Positions 23,591 to 34,138 of a DNA stretch of 64,000 nt are shown here, piece after piece. The DNA is taken from assembly GCA_018398765.1 (NCBI GenBank), contig JAHBMJ010005845.1:1-64000 (forward strand), written 5' to 3'. The translations under genes and the position numbers were made by a program. This stretch comes from Chromera velia. Taxonomy: Eukaryota; Sar; Chromeraceae. The notes below the pieces were generated by a model. It saw only the letters and a list, made by a program, of their open reading frames with translations, did no database searches and had not been told where the DNA came from. How positions within the stretch are numbered: the stretch's first letter is position 1; every line of letters begins with the position of its first letter.

Positions 23591-24259
23591 CACACACGCA
23601 CGCACACACACACACACACACACACAGAGAGAGAGACAAGGGGGGGGGGAGGGAGGGAGAAATACGGACAGGAAAGACCGTCAAGGACAGCCTTGACTTC
23701 TGTGTGAGCGGTAGTTGGGGTAAATCGAGCGGTACATCGAGCAAGAGGTAACAGCGGTACAAATGGAGTTCGGGAGACGGCACTGCGCGAGGCGGAGAGA
23801 GATGCTTCGAGAGAAAATAAGACTCCAAGAAAAGACGAGAAACGGCACAGAGGGCGTTGTGGAGCAAGCCATATTTTGCATACCTTTCCGGCCACCAAAT
23901 CAGACCACATGACTCTGTCTGGAAGAGGAAGATTTGGGTTGTTGACCGAAAATCCGGTCATGTTGTGCGCAGCGAGTTTTTTTCGGATGCCTTCTGCCCG
24001 CTGCAGAGACGAAAATGCACAGGGAACAATAAGGACCCCTTACCTTTTCCTTATACAAAATAAGTATGTCCATAAAGCGATTTCGGCAGCAGACAGAGAT
24101 AAGTGATCATGCACCCACCTGTGCTGCAAGTTTTCTGGTGATGAACCAGTCTTTGAGTTCTTTTTCGATCGACTGCACCTCCTGCTTCAGGTTCTCCGTG
24201 TACTTGCCTTTCCCATCCAGGGTGTCACACCCTACAGTCGCCCCAACCGCACTTGCCAT
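20613..24259 (-). CDS. Twin-CX9C (CHCH-domain) protein, eight small exons
   Basis: Exons are 24259-24119, 24000-23884, 23455-23411, 23207-23144, 22472-22423, 21896-21811, 20975-20933 and 20672-20613: 606 nt, 201 residues, TGA stop. Every intron is GT-AG and all phases agree, which strongly supports the model although some exons are only 43-64 nt. After a Lys/Glu-rich, probably helical N-terminus (residues 15-60) come two Cys pairs, CRLPGVKYLRC and CLTAFSAFNSC, each with nine residues between the cysteines and about 15 residues between the pairs. This is the coiled-coil-helix-coiled-coil-helix fold of mitochondrial intermembrane-space and respiratory-complex proteins, oxidised by the Mia40 pathway. 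Which member it is cannot be told by eye. The long introns carry CACT, GAAA and CA microsatellites. The start is the ATG nearest the conserved part. Confidence 0.8.
21609..21812. repeat. (CACT)n microsatellite
   Basis: About 200 bp of ACTC/ATTC tetranucleotides in intron 6 of the CHCH gene; its right end abuts the exon 6 donor. Translated His-Ser-Leu-Thr repeats here are artefacts. Confidence 0.95.
21990..22208. repeat. GAAA/GGAA purine tract
   Basis: About 220 bp of G/A-only sequence on the plus strand, dominated by GAAA and GGAA units, in intron 5 of the CHCH gene. Confidence 0.95.
22488..22521. repeat. (CA)n microsatellite
   Basis: Run of CA dinucleotides, 15-bp-scale upstream of CHCH exon 5 in its intron. 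Confidence 0.9.
23495..23650. repeat. Compound A/GA/CA/G microsatellite
   Basis: Poly-A, (GA)n, (CA)n and a G run in succession within CHCH intron 2. Confidence 0.9.
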
Positions 24260-25144
24260 GATATTTTGAGTGGGATGACTTGGGAAAGAGAAGCGATAAG
24301 ACACGAAAGGAGACGGAGACCACCCAGCCAGAAGATTTCCCTTCCCAGCTCAGGACGAGGTCTACAGCACTTCAGCAGGTTTTTAACACAGGTGAAAGGG
24401 TTTGGAAAAGATGGGAAACTCGTGAACAAGCTTAGTGGAACACCAAGCCAAGCCACAAGATCGTACGCCTGTCAGAGGCTCCGAGCTAGGCACACTGCAT
24501 GGCGGCTTTTCCATGCATGGATCTCCGCGAAAGCTCGCGCGCGCGCGCAAAGCGCGCGCTCTTTTTTTTTCATGCATGCATGCATGCAGAAATTTCATTC
24601 GAATTTTTGTCGCGGTCATCATGCATTAAATTCAGGGACCTCAGCACATCTCGCAGGAAGGAATTTTTATGGCAGTTCTAGGGGCAGGCATGGGGACCAC
24701 GCGGGGTACCTATGTAGAGCAACTAGGATTGATGGAAATACGAACCAAACCTATGCATACCGGACCAATACACGCCCGGAGAGGCGATAAGAAGAATTGA
24801 ATTAAGAATTCAGATCGAGTCATATCGTAGAAATGGGGAGGCACAGCTAGGCTGAGCTAGCTTACTTATAGTTGTTTGACACTAGGACAGAATCCGTTGT
24901 ACCAGACTTTTGTCATACGAAAAAGGCCAGTTGGATTGGTGATCGAAGTCATGCGTATTTTCATCGTTGGTAGTCGTAGGATGGAACAAATCAATAAACT
25001 AGGTTAGATCCGCCTCTCATATATGGGGATGCGACATGCATGAAAAAACCCTCAATCATCAGTTAAATTCAGCTTCTTTCCCAACATGCGTGTTTAACCA
25101 GCAGACTGTTCTCTATATAAGAGCTGGCAGAAGAGAAAATAGAG
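24260..25144. other. Intergenic region upstream of the CHCH gene
   Basis: No gene was found. 24535-24562 holds a GC dinucleotide block (cgcgcgcgcgc..agcgcgcgct) able to form a hairpin or Z-DNA, followed by a catgcatgcatgcatgca run. The dispersed repeat copy 2 is near the right end. Confidence 0.5.
25004..25066. repeat. Dispersed repeat, copy 2
   Basis: Same orientation as 19676-19756; shares agatccgcc, ctcatatat, gacatgcatg and aaaaaaccctcaatcatcag. Confidence 0.7.
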
Positions 25145-26552
25145 ATGCAGTCGAGAGAGTTGCAAGAGACTGCACAGAAGGTGATTATACTGACTGCCTC
25201 TGTGGGAACTTTGGAAATGAAGCCTAGCCCATGTCACACCCGTCACTGTTACAGGTGCCGCTACAGTTCTTTTATCTTCACTTTCTGGAGGGGGGTGTTA
25301 GTACTGCAGGAGGAGTTGAGAGAGAAAGAAAAACAACTGTTTGAGCATAAGCAGGTACTAAAAGCTCATTTCAAATGAAAGAACGAAAGAAGGAGTTGGA
25401 GAAAGAGATTTCATATCTGTGTCTGAAGGCCAAGGAGGTAGGGGAGGTAGCAGAGGCCTCAGAAGAAAAGCTGAAGCTGACAGAAGAGAAAATAGAAACA
25501 CAGGAGAAAGAGTTGCAAGAGACCGCACAGAAGGTGATTGGACTGACTGCCTATGTCGGAATTCTGGAAACGAAGCTGGCGGCTCTTGAATGCGAAAGAG
25601 ACCAGGTCGGTTGACCAAGAAGGAAGATTTGTTGTTTAAAAGTGCAAAAAGAAGCTCTCTAACCATCGCATACCGGCTTTCTGAAGCTTGCGTTCTTTTC
25701 TCTCTCTTTTTTCTTTCACGGGCTTCTTCTGGTCTTTCTGCAGGACCAAAAGCTGAGAGAAAGGGCAGATCTATAGGAGGAGGCCTGCAGAGACCTTAGA
25801 CAAGAACAGTCAAAGTTTTTCGAAGAAGGAAAGGAGCAAGTGCTCTGTCTGAGAAGCAAGACTGATTGCACACGAAAAAAAGCTAAAAAATTTGATAGAG
25901 CCTCTTACAGGTGGGGGGAAGTGTTGGAGGGGAACAGAAGGCTACACAAAGAGGAGGAGAAGGAGACTTCATTTTCTTGTGGGGACTGGAAGGACACCAA
26001 AATATTTTACCTTAAGAAAAAGATCTCCTTTCTCCAAAAAGAGTGAAGAGAGTTTCAGCAAGAAGCTTATGCCATGCAAAGACGAGCAGACTCCCTCACC
26101 AGAGAGAATCACACCTTGCATGAGAAACAATTTGAGCTTGAGGAAGACTTGAGAGCAAAGGAATTAGAAGGTATGATGCGTGCGCTGTCTTCTTGTCTAG
26201 ACACACTCACACAGACAAGAGGGAGGGCTGCCTCCTCTTCCCCCCCTGGACAGGCCTTTGTAACCTATGCAGTTCCACTTCCAGCACAGGCACACTCACA
26301 GCAATATCAACAGACCCCTGCCCCAATTTAGTCAATTGGGTCTATGGAAACCCAAATGGGGGCGATGATTGATGTCTCAGCCAGAGACACATTCACATTT
26401 TCTGGACATATAGACACCCAGAAACTTTCTACAAACGACCATAAACCTGCTGAGGGTAGTGCAAACCCTAAGGAACAACTTACACTTGACGGTTCACCTC
26501 CCTTTAAATTTTTGAATCGAAAATTCATCCCTCACATCCGCACTCAGTGAAG
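25145..26552 (+). pseudogene. Broken coiled-coil protein gene
   Basis: Lys/Glu/Gln/Leu-rich frames with heptad character cover this stretch. Around 25150-25215 and 25501-25580 the same module (ELQETAQKV, LTA, VG, LE) occurs twice, so the protein has an internal repeat. From 25741 to 26552 one frame is readable but broken by TAG near 25771, TGA near 26044 and TAG near 26329, between convincing coding segments (EACRDLRQEQSKFF; SLTRENHTLHEKQFELEEDL). The later part is Pro/Ser/Gln-rich. No known family is recognised. It could be a decayed host structural protein or an accessory gene of a transposon. That it is broken is well supported; the full gene structure is not. Confidence 0.55.
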
Positions 26553-27752
26553 GAGATGAAAACGTACAGCCAAGTCACAGGGCTCCAATCGGGACATTCT
26601 GAAGCTGCTGTAACTGTAACACCTCCAGTGTCCTCCCCTCCCGCTGCTCTCCCCCTGCCTACCAGTAGACATCCGACCGAATCGTATACTGACGCCCAGA
26701 CGGGGCTGTCAGAAGGTGTTCGTCAATCTGTCAACATGTTTTTTTCGCCCCCTTTACCTCCCCCGTCTGCCAGCAGACGTCGACTAAGTCGGATGCTGAC
26801 CCCATGGCGGCATGGTGAGAAGCTGTGTGTCTGCCTTAGCCCTTGCCAATATACCCAGTTGAGGCGGCCTTGATCCGCCTCGGTAAGACTAAGGGATGGG
26901 AAAGGGGCCGCCTGTTTGACCTTGAATCTCAGAGACGTGCAGAGGAAGTTCAATAAGAAACCAGTGGGTTGAACCAGAGTTGGTAGTTCAACATTCGCAA
27001 ACAACTGACACAGACGGAGGAGAAACAACAGAAAGAGGATAAGAGGCGTTTCATAGATTCTCTCTCCCTCATCTCCGGTCCTGTGGGAACCCCCCCCGTC
27101 AGGTCGATGGCATCGATTGTGAAGAGTCCTCCACCTATTTCTTGCCAATCTATGTCCCCTTCCTCAGTCCAGGCCGCCTGTCCCTCCCCCACAAGGAAGA
27201 GGGAAGAAGAAAAGAAGCAGGCATGTGAACAGCCACCAGAGATCTTCTTCTTCAGAAAAGACCCCACACCCGGAAGCCTCCCTCCAAGACGGGAGAAGAA
27301 AACGCATGGTCGTGTCTTTTCCCACCAAAACCGGCAGAGATCCCCCTACTATCACCCTTAGAAGGAGTAAGTCGGAGCGCAACTACATCAGGAGCACAGA
27401 CTCATGTGAGTCAAGAGCTATGATGCACTATGAGCAGACAGTTGAGAGAGACAGAAAGACAAGCAGACAGGTAGAAGTAGAAACAACCATTGTCCAGTTC
27501 AACCGCAGAGATAGACATGCAGATAGAAGGACTGAGAGAAATGCATTGGTGGTAAATTAGATGGAATGGAAGATGGTTTCTGCCCCCCCTCTTGTCGTTT
27601 GCATCCTCTGCTTTCCAGTTTTTAAAATTTCTTGGGGATCTTTCTTCTCTCTTCTCGTTTACATCTGCACGCCAGTATCATTGCCTCTCTTTGCCTTCCC
27701 TCCACCCTTCCCGTCCATGCCTACAGTCTGCAAGTCTGCCTGGACGCTCTGA
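26547..27752 (+). other. Continuation of the broken locus, low-confidence frames
   Basis: Pro/Ser/Arg-rich frames at 26547-26873 and 27083-27361 could continue the upstream pseudogene after a frame change, but codon-like signal is weak and stops are frequent. No domain is seen. Confidence 0.25.
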
Positions 27753-27805
27753 AAGAAGCCCAGAAACTGTGAGATGCCCTCTCCATTGAGCTTCGGGCTT
27801 AACGA

Positions 27806-28048
27806 ATGTCTGCAGAGGCCCATGAAAAACGGCTGGAGGCATTGCATAAAGATTTTCTGGCAGCATATCAAGAAAAAATGAACAAGGATCACCCAGAAAA
27901 ACACACACCGATTTGCTGGTATTCACCGCCTCCATCTCTACCCCCACCTGAATTTGTGAGTTATTTGTTGAATGAGAGCCTCAAAAAACTTTGTTCGGAT
28001 GTTGTCTCTCATGTCTTGGGTCTGTGTAATGCTCTGAGGGAGTCATAG
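27806..28048 (+). CDS. Hypothetical short coding segment
   Basis: An 80-residue frame from ATG 27806 to TAG 28046. It has a Lys/Glu-rich helical start (HEKRLEALHKDFLAAYQEKM), a Pro-rich centre and an amphipathic end. It is probably one exon or fragment of the 25145-29022 locus rather than a separate gene. No homology is recognised. Confidence 0.3.
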   Translation: MSAEAHEKRLEALHKDFLAAYQEKMNKDHPEKHTPICWYSPPPSLPPPEFVSYLLNESLKKLCSDVVSHVLGLCNALRES

Positions 28049-28133
28049 ACTAGGTAATAGAGGGAGTGAAGGAGATATGCATGGTAAAGATGGCATCTAG
28101 GAAGAAGTCGCTGTAGACGGAGAGAGCGATGCA

Positions 28134-29022
28134 GTGCCTGTCTTCTCGGCAGCAGAAAGTGGCACTCAGAGGGAGGATGGAGAGGAAAGAGGGGGACGGT
28201 CTGTACTGATTGAGCAATCAGAGGGGCAGCGGCTTCTGAAGAAGAGCGGAGAGTGCAAAAAGTCCCCTCAAGAAGAAAGAGTGGCTCCTCAATATTCGAG
28301 TTCAGTTCCCTTCATACCAACATTGGTTCTCCCTCCTCCCCCTACGGTAGAAATTGTTACCAATAGAGAGAGAGATCGAGGAGGAGAGGGACAGAAGCAA
28401 GACAGCCTTTGGCTGTACCATCAAATTTGGGACATGTACTGAAGGTAAGTGACTGACGGATACCTTTTATGCCAGTGTGATCGACTGCTACATACAATTA
28501 CACATGAATTCTTTTTAATGAAGCGCTTGAGAGAGAGAAGAGGAAAGGGAAAAAGAAGGAAAAAACCTTTCGTGTTCTCATATTTGTGTTCATGCGTATA
28601 ATAAGTATCTGTATAAGACTCTTTAGCATTTGTTAAGACCTGTTACTGCTTTGCCTTTCGTTGATGAAGTTTGTCGCATGCAGAGTTAGTGATGCATTAA
28701 ACATGACTTTTTTATGCAGGTAAACGGACTTCTCCGTGAGCGTCTGCCTGCAGTACCTGTTCTAGATGGTATGCTTATCTCCTTGTTAGATTTGGAGATC
28801 TTTGAGAAGATGTACGAATGCAAAGGGAACAGAGCCCTGCGTACATGCAGAACGAAGAGAGATCGGAAAAAATGCGGATGTGAGGGGCCAGACAAGTATG
28901 TACATAAGAGTAACGATTTTGACTTTCATCACTCCCCTAAAATTTGCTTTCGAGATGAATTTCTCTCCCCCACGCTCGTGCCTCCCCCCGCACCTTTAAA
29001 AGGGAGATCTGACCTGCAATAG
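28134..29022 (+). pseudogene. Hypothetical two-exon segment at the end of the coiled-coil locus
   Basis: An open frame at 28134-28442 ends DSLWLYHQIWDMY then TGA, immediately followed by a canonical-looking donor (ggtaagtg at 28444). After about 270 nt an acceptor (ttatgcag at 28719) precedes an open exon (VNGLLRERLPAVPVLDGM..) with a Cys/Lys/Arg-rich stretch (RTCRTKRDRKKCGCEG), ending TAG 29020. This is consistent with a last intron and last exon of the upstream locus, with a nonsense codon at the end of the first segment. No family is recognised. Confidence 0.35.
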
Positions 29023-29134
29023 TAACTTTATGCTTCCGTGGCAGTCTGTGCCTGATCAGCAAACGATTTAGAGCAACTGCAATGTTTTGTTCATTTTTGT
29101 TCCCGACAGTTCGAGTTTTTACAAAATAAAATAA

Positions 29135-29180
29135 AGGCTTGTGCCTTTAAAAGTGGACTTTTGCCCTCAAGTCGGACTTT
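29135..29180 (+). repeat. Left terminal inverted repeat
   Basis: Starts aggcttgtgcc; holds two tandem variants of aagt(c)ggacttttgc at about 29150-29165 and 29169-29183. Inverted partner at 45382-45427. Confidence 0.85.
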
Positions 29181-29502
29181 TGCATAAAAAACAAAAACTT
29201 TTCAGCAAATATAATTTACATATTGATATGACATTATATAAAATAAAATTTTCATATTCAAAAATCATAAAAGAAATCTACAGTTAAAAACAAATATTGT
29301 TAGTTTTATTTAGAAGTTTATGCTCCGCATATAGTATTTTAATATATCGACATTTTAATTAATATATTGATTATTTTAAACTAGTATATATAAGATTTTT
29401 TTTCCATCCATTAAAACTTAATGAATTTAAACAGCAAATCATATATGATATAAAATAGATAAAAACAATAAAGCCGCGTGTAAACCAATTTAATCAATCA
29501 AT

Positions 29503-29844
29503 TCATTTTTTCTTTTTCTTTTGAAGTTGAAAGGATGTGGTTTCTTCTTTTATCAATGCTTCTCCCAGAGCCGGACAGAAATAAATGACACATCGGATGC
29601 TCCAACATATGCGACAAAGAGAGAGAATACACTCATTAAATTCAGACCACACCCCTGACACATTTACATAAATATACAGACAGTCGACCTCTTTTTTTGT
29701 CAACAACTCGAACAGCAACTGAAAAGAAGACGGGGAAACTGATAGAGAGCGAAAAACCACTTTTTCTTCTCCATTGTCTCCAAGAAGTGTGCAAATGAAA
29801 CTGTGTGCCAACTCAATGCAGTCGGCACTTTTTTTCATGCACAC
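29503..29844 (-). CDS. Hypothetical frame in direct repeat copy 1
   Basis: A minus-strand frame of about 110 residues (ADCIELAHSFICTLLGDN..LLFELLTKKEVDCLYIYV). The same frame is preserved in the second copy of the repeat (30372-30826) with conservative changes, except that a Trp codon there is TGA. No family is recognised. It may be a 3' exon or a duplicated fragment of the minus-strand gene of the transposon. Confidence 0.35.
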   Translation of the reverse strand: MCMKKSADCIELAHSFICTLLGDNGEEKVVFRSLSVSPSSFQLLFELLTKKEVDCLYIYVNVSGVWSEFNECILSLCRICWSIRCVIYFCPALGEALIKEETTSFQLQKKKKK

Positions 29845-30057
29845 ACTTCTTTCAAAAGAGGTGGCAAGTAATGCATAGGCGGTAGGCAGGCAGAGGCCTG
29901 CCCCAATATCGCCAAGAACACAAAGTCAACGATGGGAGACAAACAAGGACTGAACACACAACAAGAGAGACAGCATTTGAATTGTTCAGACGGATCCGGC
30001 AAGAGAGGCATGACCTTGCTATAGATAAAACAGATCTCTTTATGCCAGAGAGGAAAC
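29523..30057. repeat. 535-bp direct repeat, copy 1
   Basis: Matches 30373-30907 at a constant offset of 850 bp with scattered substitutions. Both copies are inside the left end of the inverted-repeat element. Confidence 0.95.
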
Positions 30058-30372
30058 ACCCTTCCCGCCCCCCCCACCCCCTCCCCACCCCCACCTTCCC
30101 TGCTCTAACAACACAACCACTCCACCCACCCACCCAGCCCTCTCTCTCCTCCTTTACACAGATTTCCTTGTGGTGACTCCGTGTCACACACAGACTTACA
30201 AAGACAAAAAAGAGAAGAAGAGAAAAGTAGGCTCAAACCAAGTTGAAGCCAGCTGCAGCAATGCTCCGAGTCGTGAAGAAAACGGCATTATGGGGATCGA
30301 CGTCTCATCTTGTGAGGATATATGCTTTTTCGCTGTCGTTGCTTCCTTCCATCCTCACCTTAGTTCTCTTCT

Positions 30373-30907
30373 GAAGTTGAAAGGATGTGGTTTCTTCTTT
30401 TATCAATGCTTCTCCCAGAGCTGGACAGAAATAAATGACACATCGGATGCTCCGACACATGCGACAAAGAGAGAGAATACACTCATTAAATTCAGATCAC
30501 ACCCCTGACATATTTACATAAATATACAGACAGTCGACCTCTTTTTTTGTCAACAACTCGAACAGCAACTGAAGAAAAGACGGGGAAACTAATAGAGGGC
30601 GAAAAACTACTTTTTCTTCTTCATTGTCTCCAAGAAGTGTGCGAATGAAACTGTGTGCCAACTCGATGCAGTCGGCATTTTTTTCTATGCACACACTTCT
30701 CTCAAAAGAGGCGGCAAGTAATGTACACATGGCAGGCAGGCAGAGGCCTGCCCCAATATTGCCAAGAACACGAAGTCGACGATGGGAGACAAACAAGGAC
30801 TGAGCACACAATAAGAGAGACAACATTTGAATCGTTCAGACGGATCCGGCAAGAGAGGCATGACCTTGCCACAGACAAAACGGATCTCTTTGTGCCAGAG
30901 AGGAAAC
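30373..30907. repeat. 535-bp direct repeat, copy 2
   Basis: Second copy of 29523-30057; differences are mostly transitions. The short Pro-rich/C-rich stretch between the copies (30060-30170) is unique. Confidence 0.95.
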
Positions 30908-32188
30908 GCGTGCGGCGACACTCTTCTCTCTTGCTAACATTGTCAAGTTCAAAGCTAGTCAAGCCCTGCGGCCCCCTCCTTTGCCCCCCCCAATTCCTTT
31001 ACCCCCGCCTCCTTTGTTGGTCTTCTTTGACCCATCCGCTTGACCCGCAGGGCGACGCGGGTTCTTCCCGTTGCCGCTGCTGTTGTTCTTGCCGTTGGAC
31101 TTCGGCTTCTTGTTCGCAGCATGGGAGGAGCCTGACGCGGGCCTTTTGCCTCCACCGCCGCGGCGACCGCCATTGGATGGGCCGGGCGCGTCATCCTCGT
31201 CCTCGTCCTCCTCTTTGTCCCCATCATCATCATGATCCTCGTCTTCATCCTCTTCGTCATCCTCGTCTTCGTCCTCGCCGTCGTCATCGTCCCAGTCCTC
31301 ACCGTCGTCATCCTCCTGGGTGGGGACATCGCCCTCCTCAGGGCATTCGTCGGAGTCAAGCTCCTCAACACTGCTGGTGGCGCTGTTCCGGTGGCGACCG
31401 CTACGAGGCCGAGAGTCCCTCTCACGCTCTGCATTTGCTGCACAAAGGACCAGGTTAGATTCATTTGAATTGCTAACTCTACAAGCACGAATCATTGTAA
31501 ACAATATAACAAAAAGTTGGTAGCATATTCTCTCAAACAAAAGCTGCCACGCTTGATTATGTTTCATTCAAAAAAAAAAGGCTGCTGTATGGAAAACCAT
31601 TATGCTAAATTAAATGTCATATCATCAGCCAAACGCATGCCAAATTGCATATCACATTTACAAAAGTGTAACTGAAAACCAAACTAAGGAGAGATGATTG
31701 ATTCTGATTGGCAAGTTTGAAAAACCTCCTGACCTTCAAAACGTGGGTCTACGGGCTCCTGCTCGTACTGAGGCTTTGGGATCTTCGGGTACGAGAACAC
31801 CGAGTTTCCCGACGCGATCACCCCCGACAGCACACCGGTTAGCTCGATCAGGTCACTCATTCCTTTGTCGTTCCACTCCGTGATGGTAGGTGTCTGAGGG
31901 GAGGGAGGGGTAATCAACAGGAACACATCCTTGAACTTAAGCATCAGCAGGCCGGCCACCATAGACAGCCCGTTCGACGTCAGACAAAAGGCAGACCCCC
32001 CTCTAAATCGGGGGAGGCGCAGCTGCTGCCGGATGCACTCCAGGACGGAGACGATATCGAATCTGCTCATCTCAAATGCGTTGAAGACCTGCCCCTGCAT
32101 ATCAATTAAAGAGAAAAGGCAGAGGGAGAGAAGGATCTGTTGAAATACGACAGACTGAGAGTCACTTTAATTTATACCCATGCGTGCG

Positions 32189-32275
32189 GTATGCGCACGC
32201 ACACATACACACACAAACATATATACACACACACATACACATATATATATATAGAGAGAGAGAGAGAAAGAGAGA
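32189..32275. repeat. CA/TA/GA microsatellite
   Basis: Compound dinucleotide run in intron 7 of the companion gene. Confidence 0.9.
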
Positions 32276-32385
32276 GAGACTGAGACAAAAACCGAGACAC
32301 AAACAGTCACTCACAGCGAAAATCAGACACGCACAGACAGATTATATCATCTTACAGATAGACAGACTATATGTTTCTTCTTTAG

Positions 32386-32896
32386 GCAGGCAGGCAGGCA
32401 GGCAGGCAGGCAGACAGACAGACAGACAGACAGACAAAGAGACAGACAAACACTTAGGCAGGCAGGCAGACAGACAAACAGATAGACAGACTTAGCAGAG
32501 GGACAGACAGACAGACAGACCGACAGACATAGACAGACACAGACAGACACAGACAGATACAGACAGACACAGACAAAGACAGACAGACAGACAGATAGAC
32601 AGAGAGACACAGAGACAAAGACAGAGACAGAGATAGAGACAGACAGACAGACAGACAGATACAGACAGACAGACACAGACAGACAGACACAGACAGACAG
32701 ACACAGACAGACAAACATAGACAGATAGACACAGATAGACAGACACAGACAGACAGACAGACAGACAGAGACAGATAGACAGACACAGACAGATAGACAG
32801 ACAGACAGACAGACACAGACAGACAGACAGATAGATAGACAGACAAACAGTTAGCCAGACAGACAGACAGACAGACAGACAGAGAGACAAACACTC

Positions 32897-32933
<37 letters not shown>

Positions 32934-32935
32934 CT
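32386..32935. repeat. (CAGA)n microsatellite, about 550 bp
   Basis: GGCA units followed by imperfect CAGACAGA with scattered variants, in intron 7 of the companion gene. The Cys-Leu-Ser-Val repeat frames on the minus strand are artefacts. Confidence 0.95.
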
Positions 32936-33957
32936 TAGTCAGGGACACACACACACACACAATTAAACGCACGCCTCTGCACAGTGTCACACATAAACAG
33001 AAAGAGAGCAAAGGAGAGAAAGAGAGGGGAAGAGACAACAAGGAAGACTGCGGCAGATCAGTTATTGTGCCAACAAATCGTGTCAAGCATATGTTGATAA
33101 AGACTCTCACTGCAGTGCTGTAAAAAGTTTACTTGCCAAAGCAGGAAGAGTGTATCGGTGCTCGCTTCGAGTGCAAGGCCTATTTAGGACGATGCCAGCT
33201 CATGCTACAGCAGTGCCTGTCTAAAGGCCAGAGACCAAAGGCTTGCTTAAAGGTCAGGGCAGTGTCTACACCTTGCCTCACTGCGATGAAGGCTGGAAAG
33301 GAGGGTGATAGATCGTGACTCGTTTCCATGAACGGACGTCATCACGATAATCGTTCCTGGCAGATCGAGGCTTTCGGAGCCCCCCAGTCCAGCCGGATGA
33401 ATGAGTGAATGAGCGAGTGAATAGGTGTGGGATGCTTGAATATAATATACTTGATGGAGCAGTGGATTTAATATATGGTTGCAGGTAAGGCATCTTTTGT
33501 TCTCTGACCACCGATTCTTGGCACGCTGGTAAGACCAGCTTCATCATCTCTGCCTTATGCAGTCGAAAAGAAAGATGAGCGGACAGGCAGACACAAGGGG
33601 AGAGAAAAACAGACAAGTATTATATACTATTAACCGACCCTAGAATTTTTCACACGATGGTCGTCTTCTCCGCCGATCGCGACCTCCATGAAGTCGTTCA
33701 GCTTGCAATAGGGCAGTTTCTTCTGCTTTGTAGCACGATGAGTCCCAATGTTAACCTTCGTGTCCTCTTCCTTAAGGCCTGGCTCCTGCGCACAAGATGA
33801 AAGGTTACCGTAGGAAAACGTACACTATATGCTGAAAAGACCCACATGCACGAAACTGTCAAAACGTTTAGAGAGCAGCACACAGGGAAGTCGGTAGTAC
33901 TGGTCAAGATAGAAGTTCAACCTTCTCATTTCTCTCCCCCCTTCCCCCCCCAGGCCT

Positions 33958-33981
33958 GTGTGTGTAAGTGTGTGTATGTGT

Positions 33982-34055
<74 letters not shown>

Positions 34056-34061
34056 GTGTAT

Positions 34062-34132
<71 letters not shown>

Positions 34133-34138
34133 TGTATG
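33958..34138. repeat. (TG)n/(TCTG)n microsatellite
   Basis: TG runs flanking a TCTG block, in intron 6 of the companion gene. Confidence 0.95.

Noticed and set aside
32347-32894. Long minus-strand frames of Cys-Leu-Ser-Val repeats
   Set aside because: They are translations of the CAGA microsatellite; every frame is open because the repeat lacks stops.
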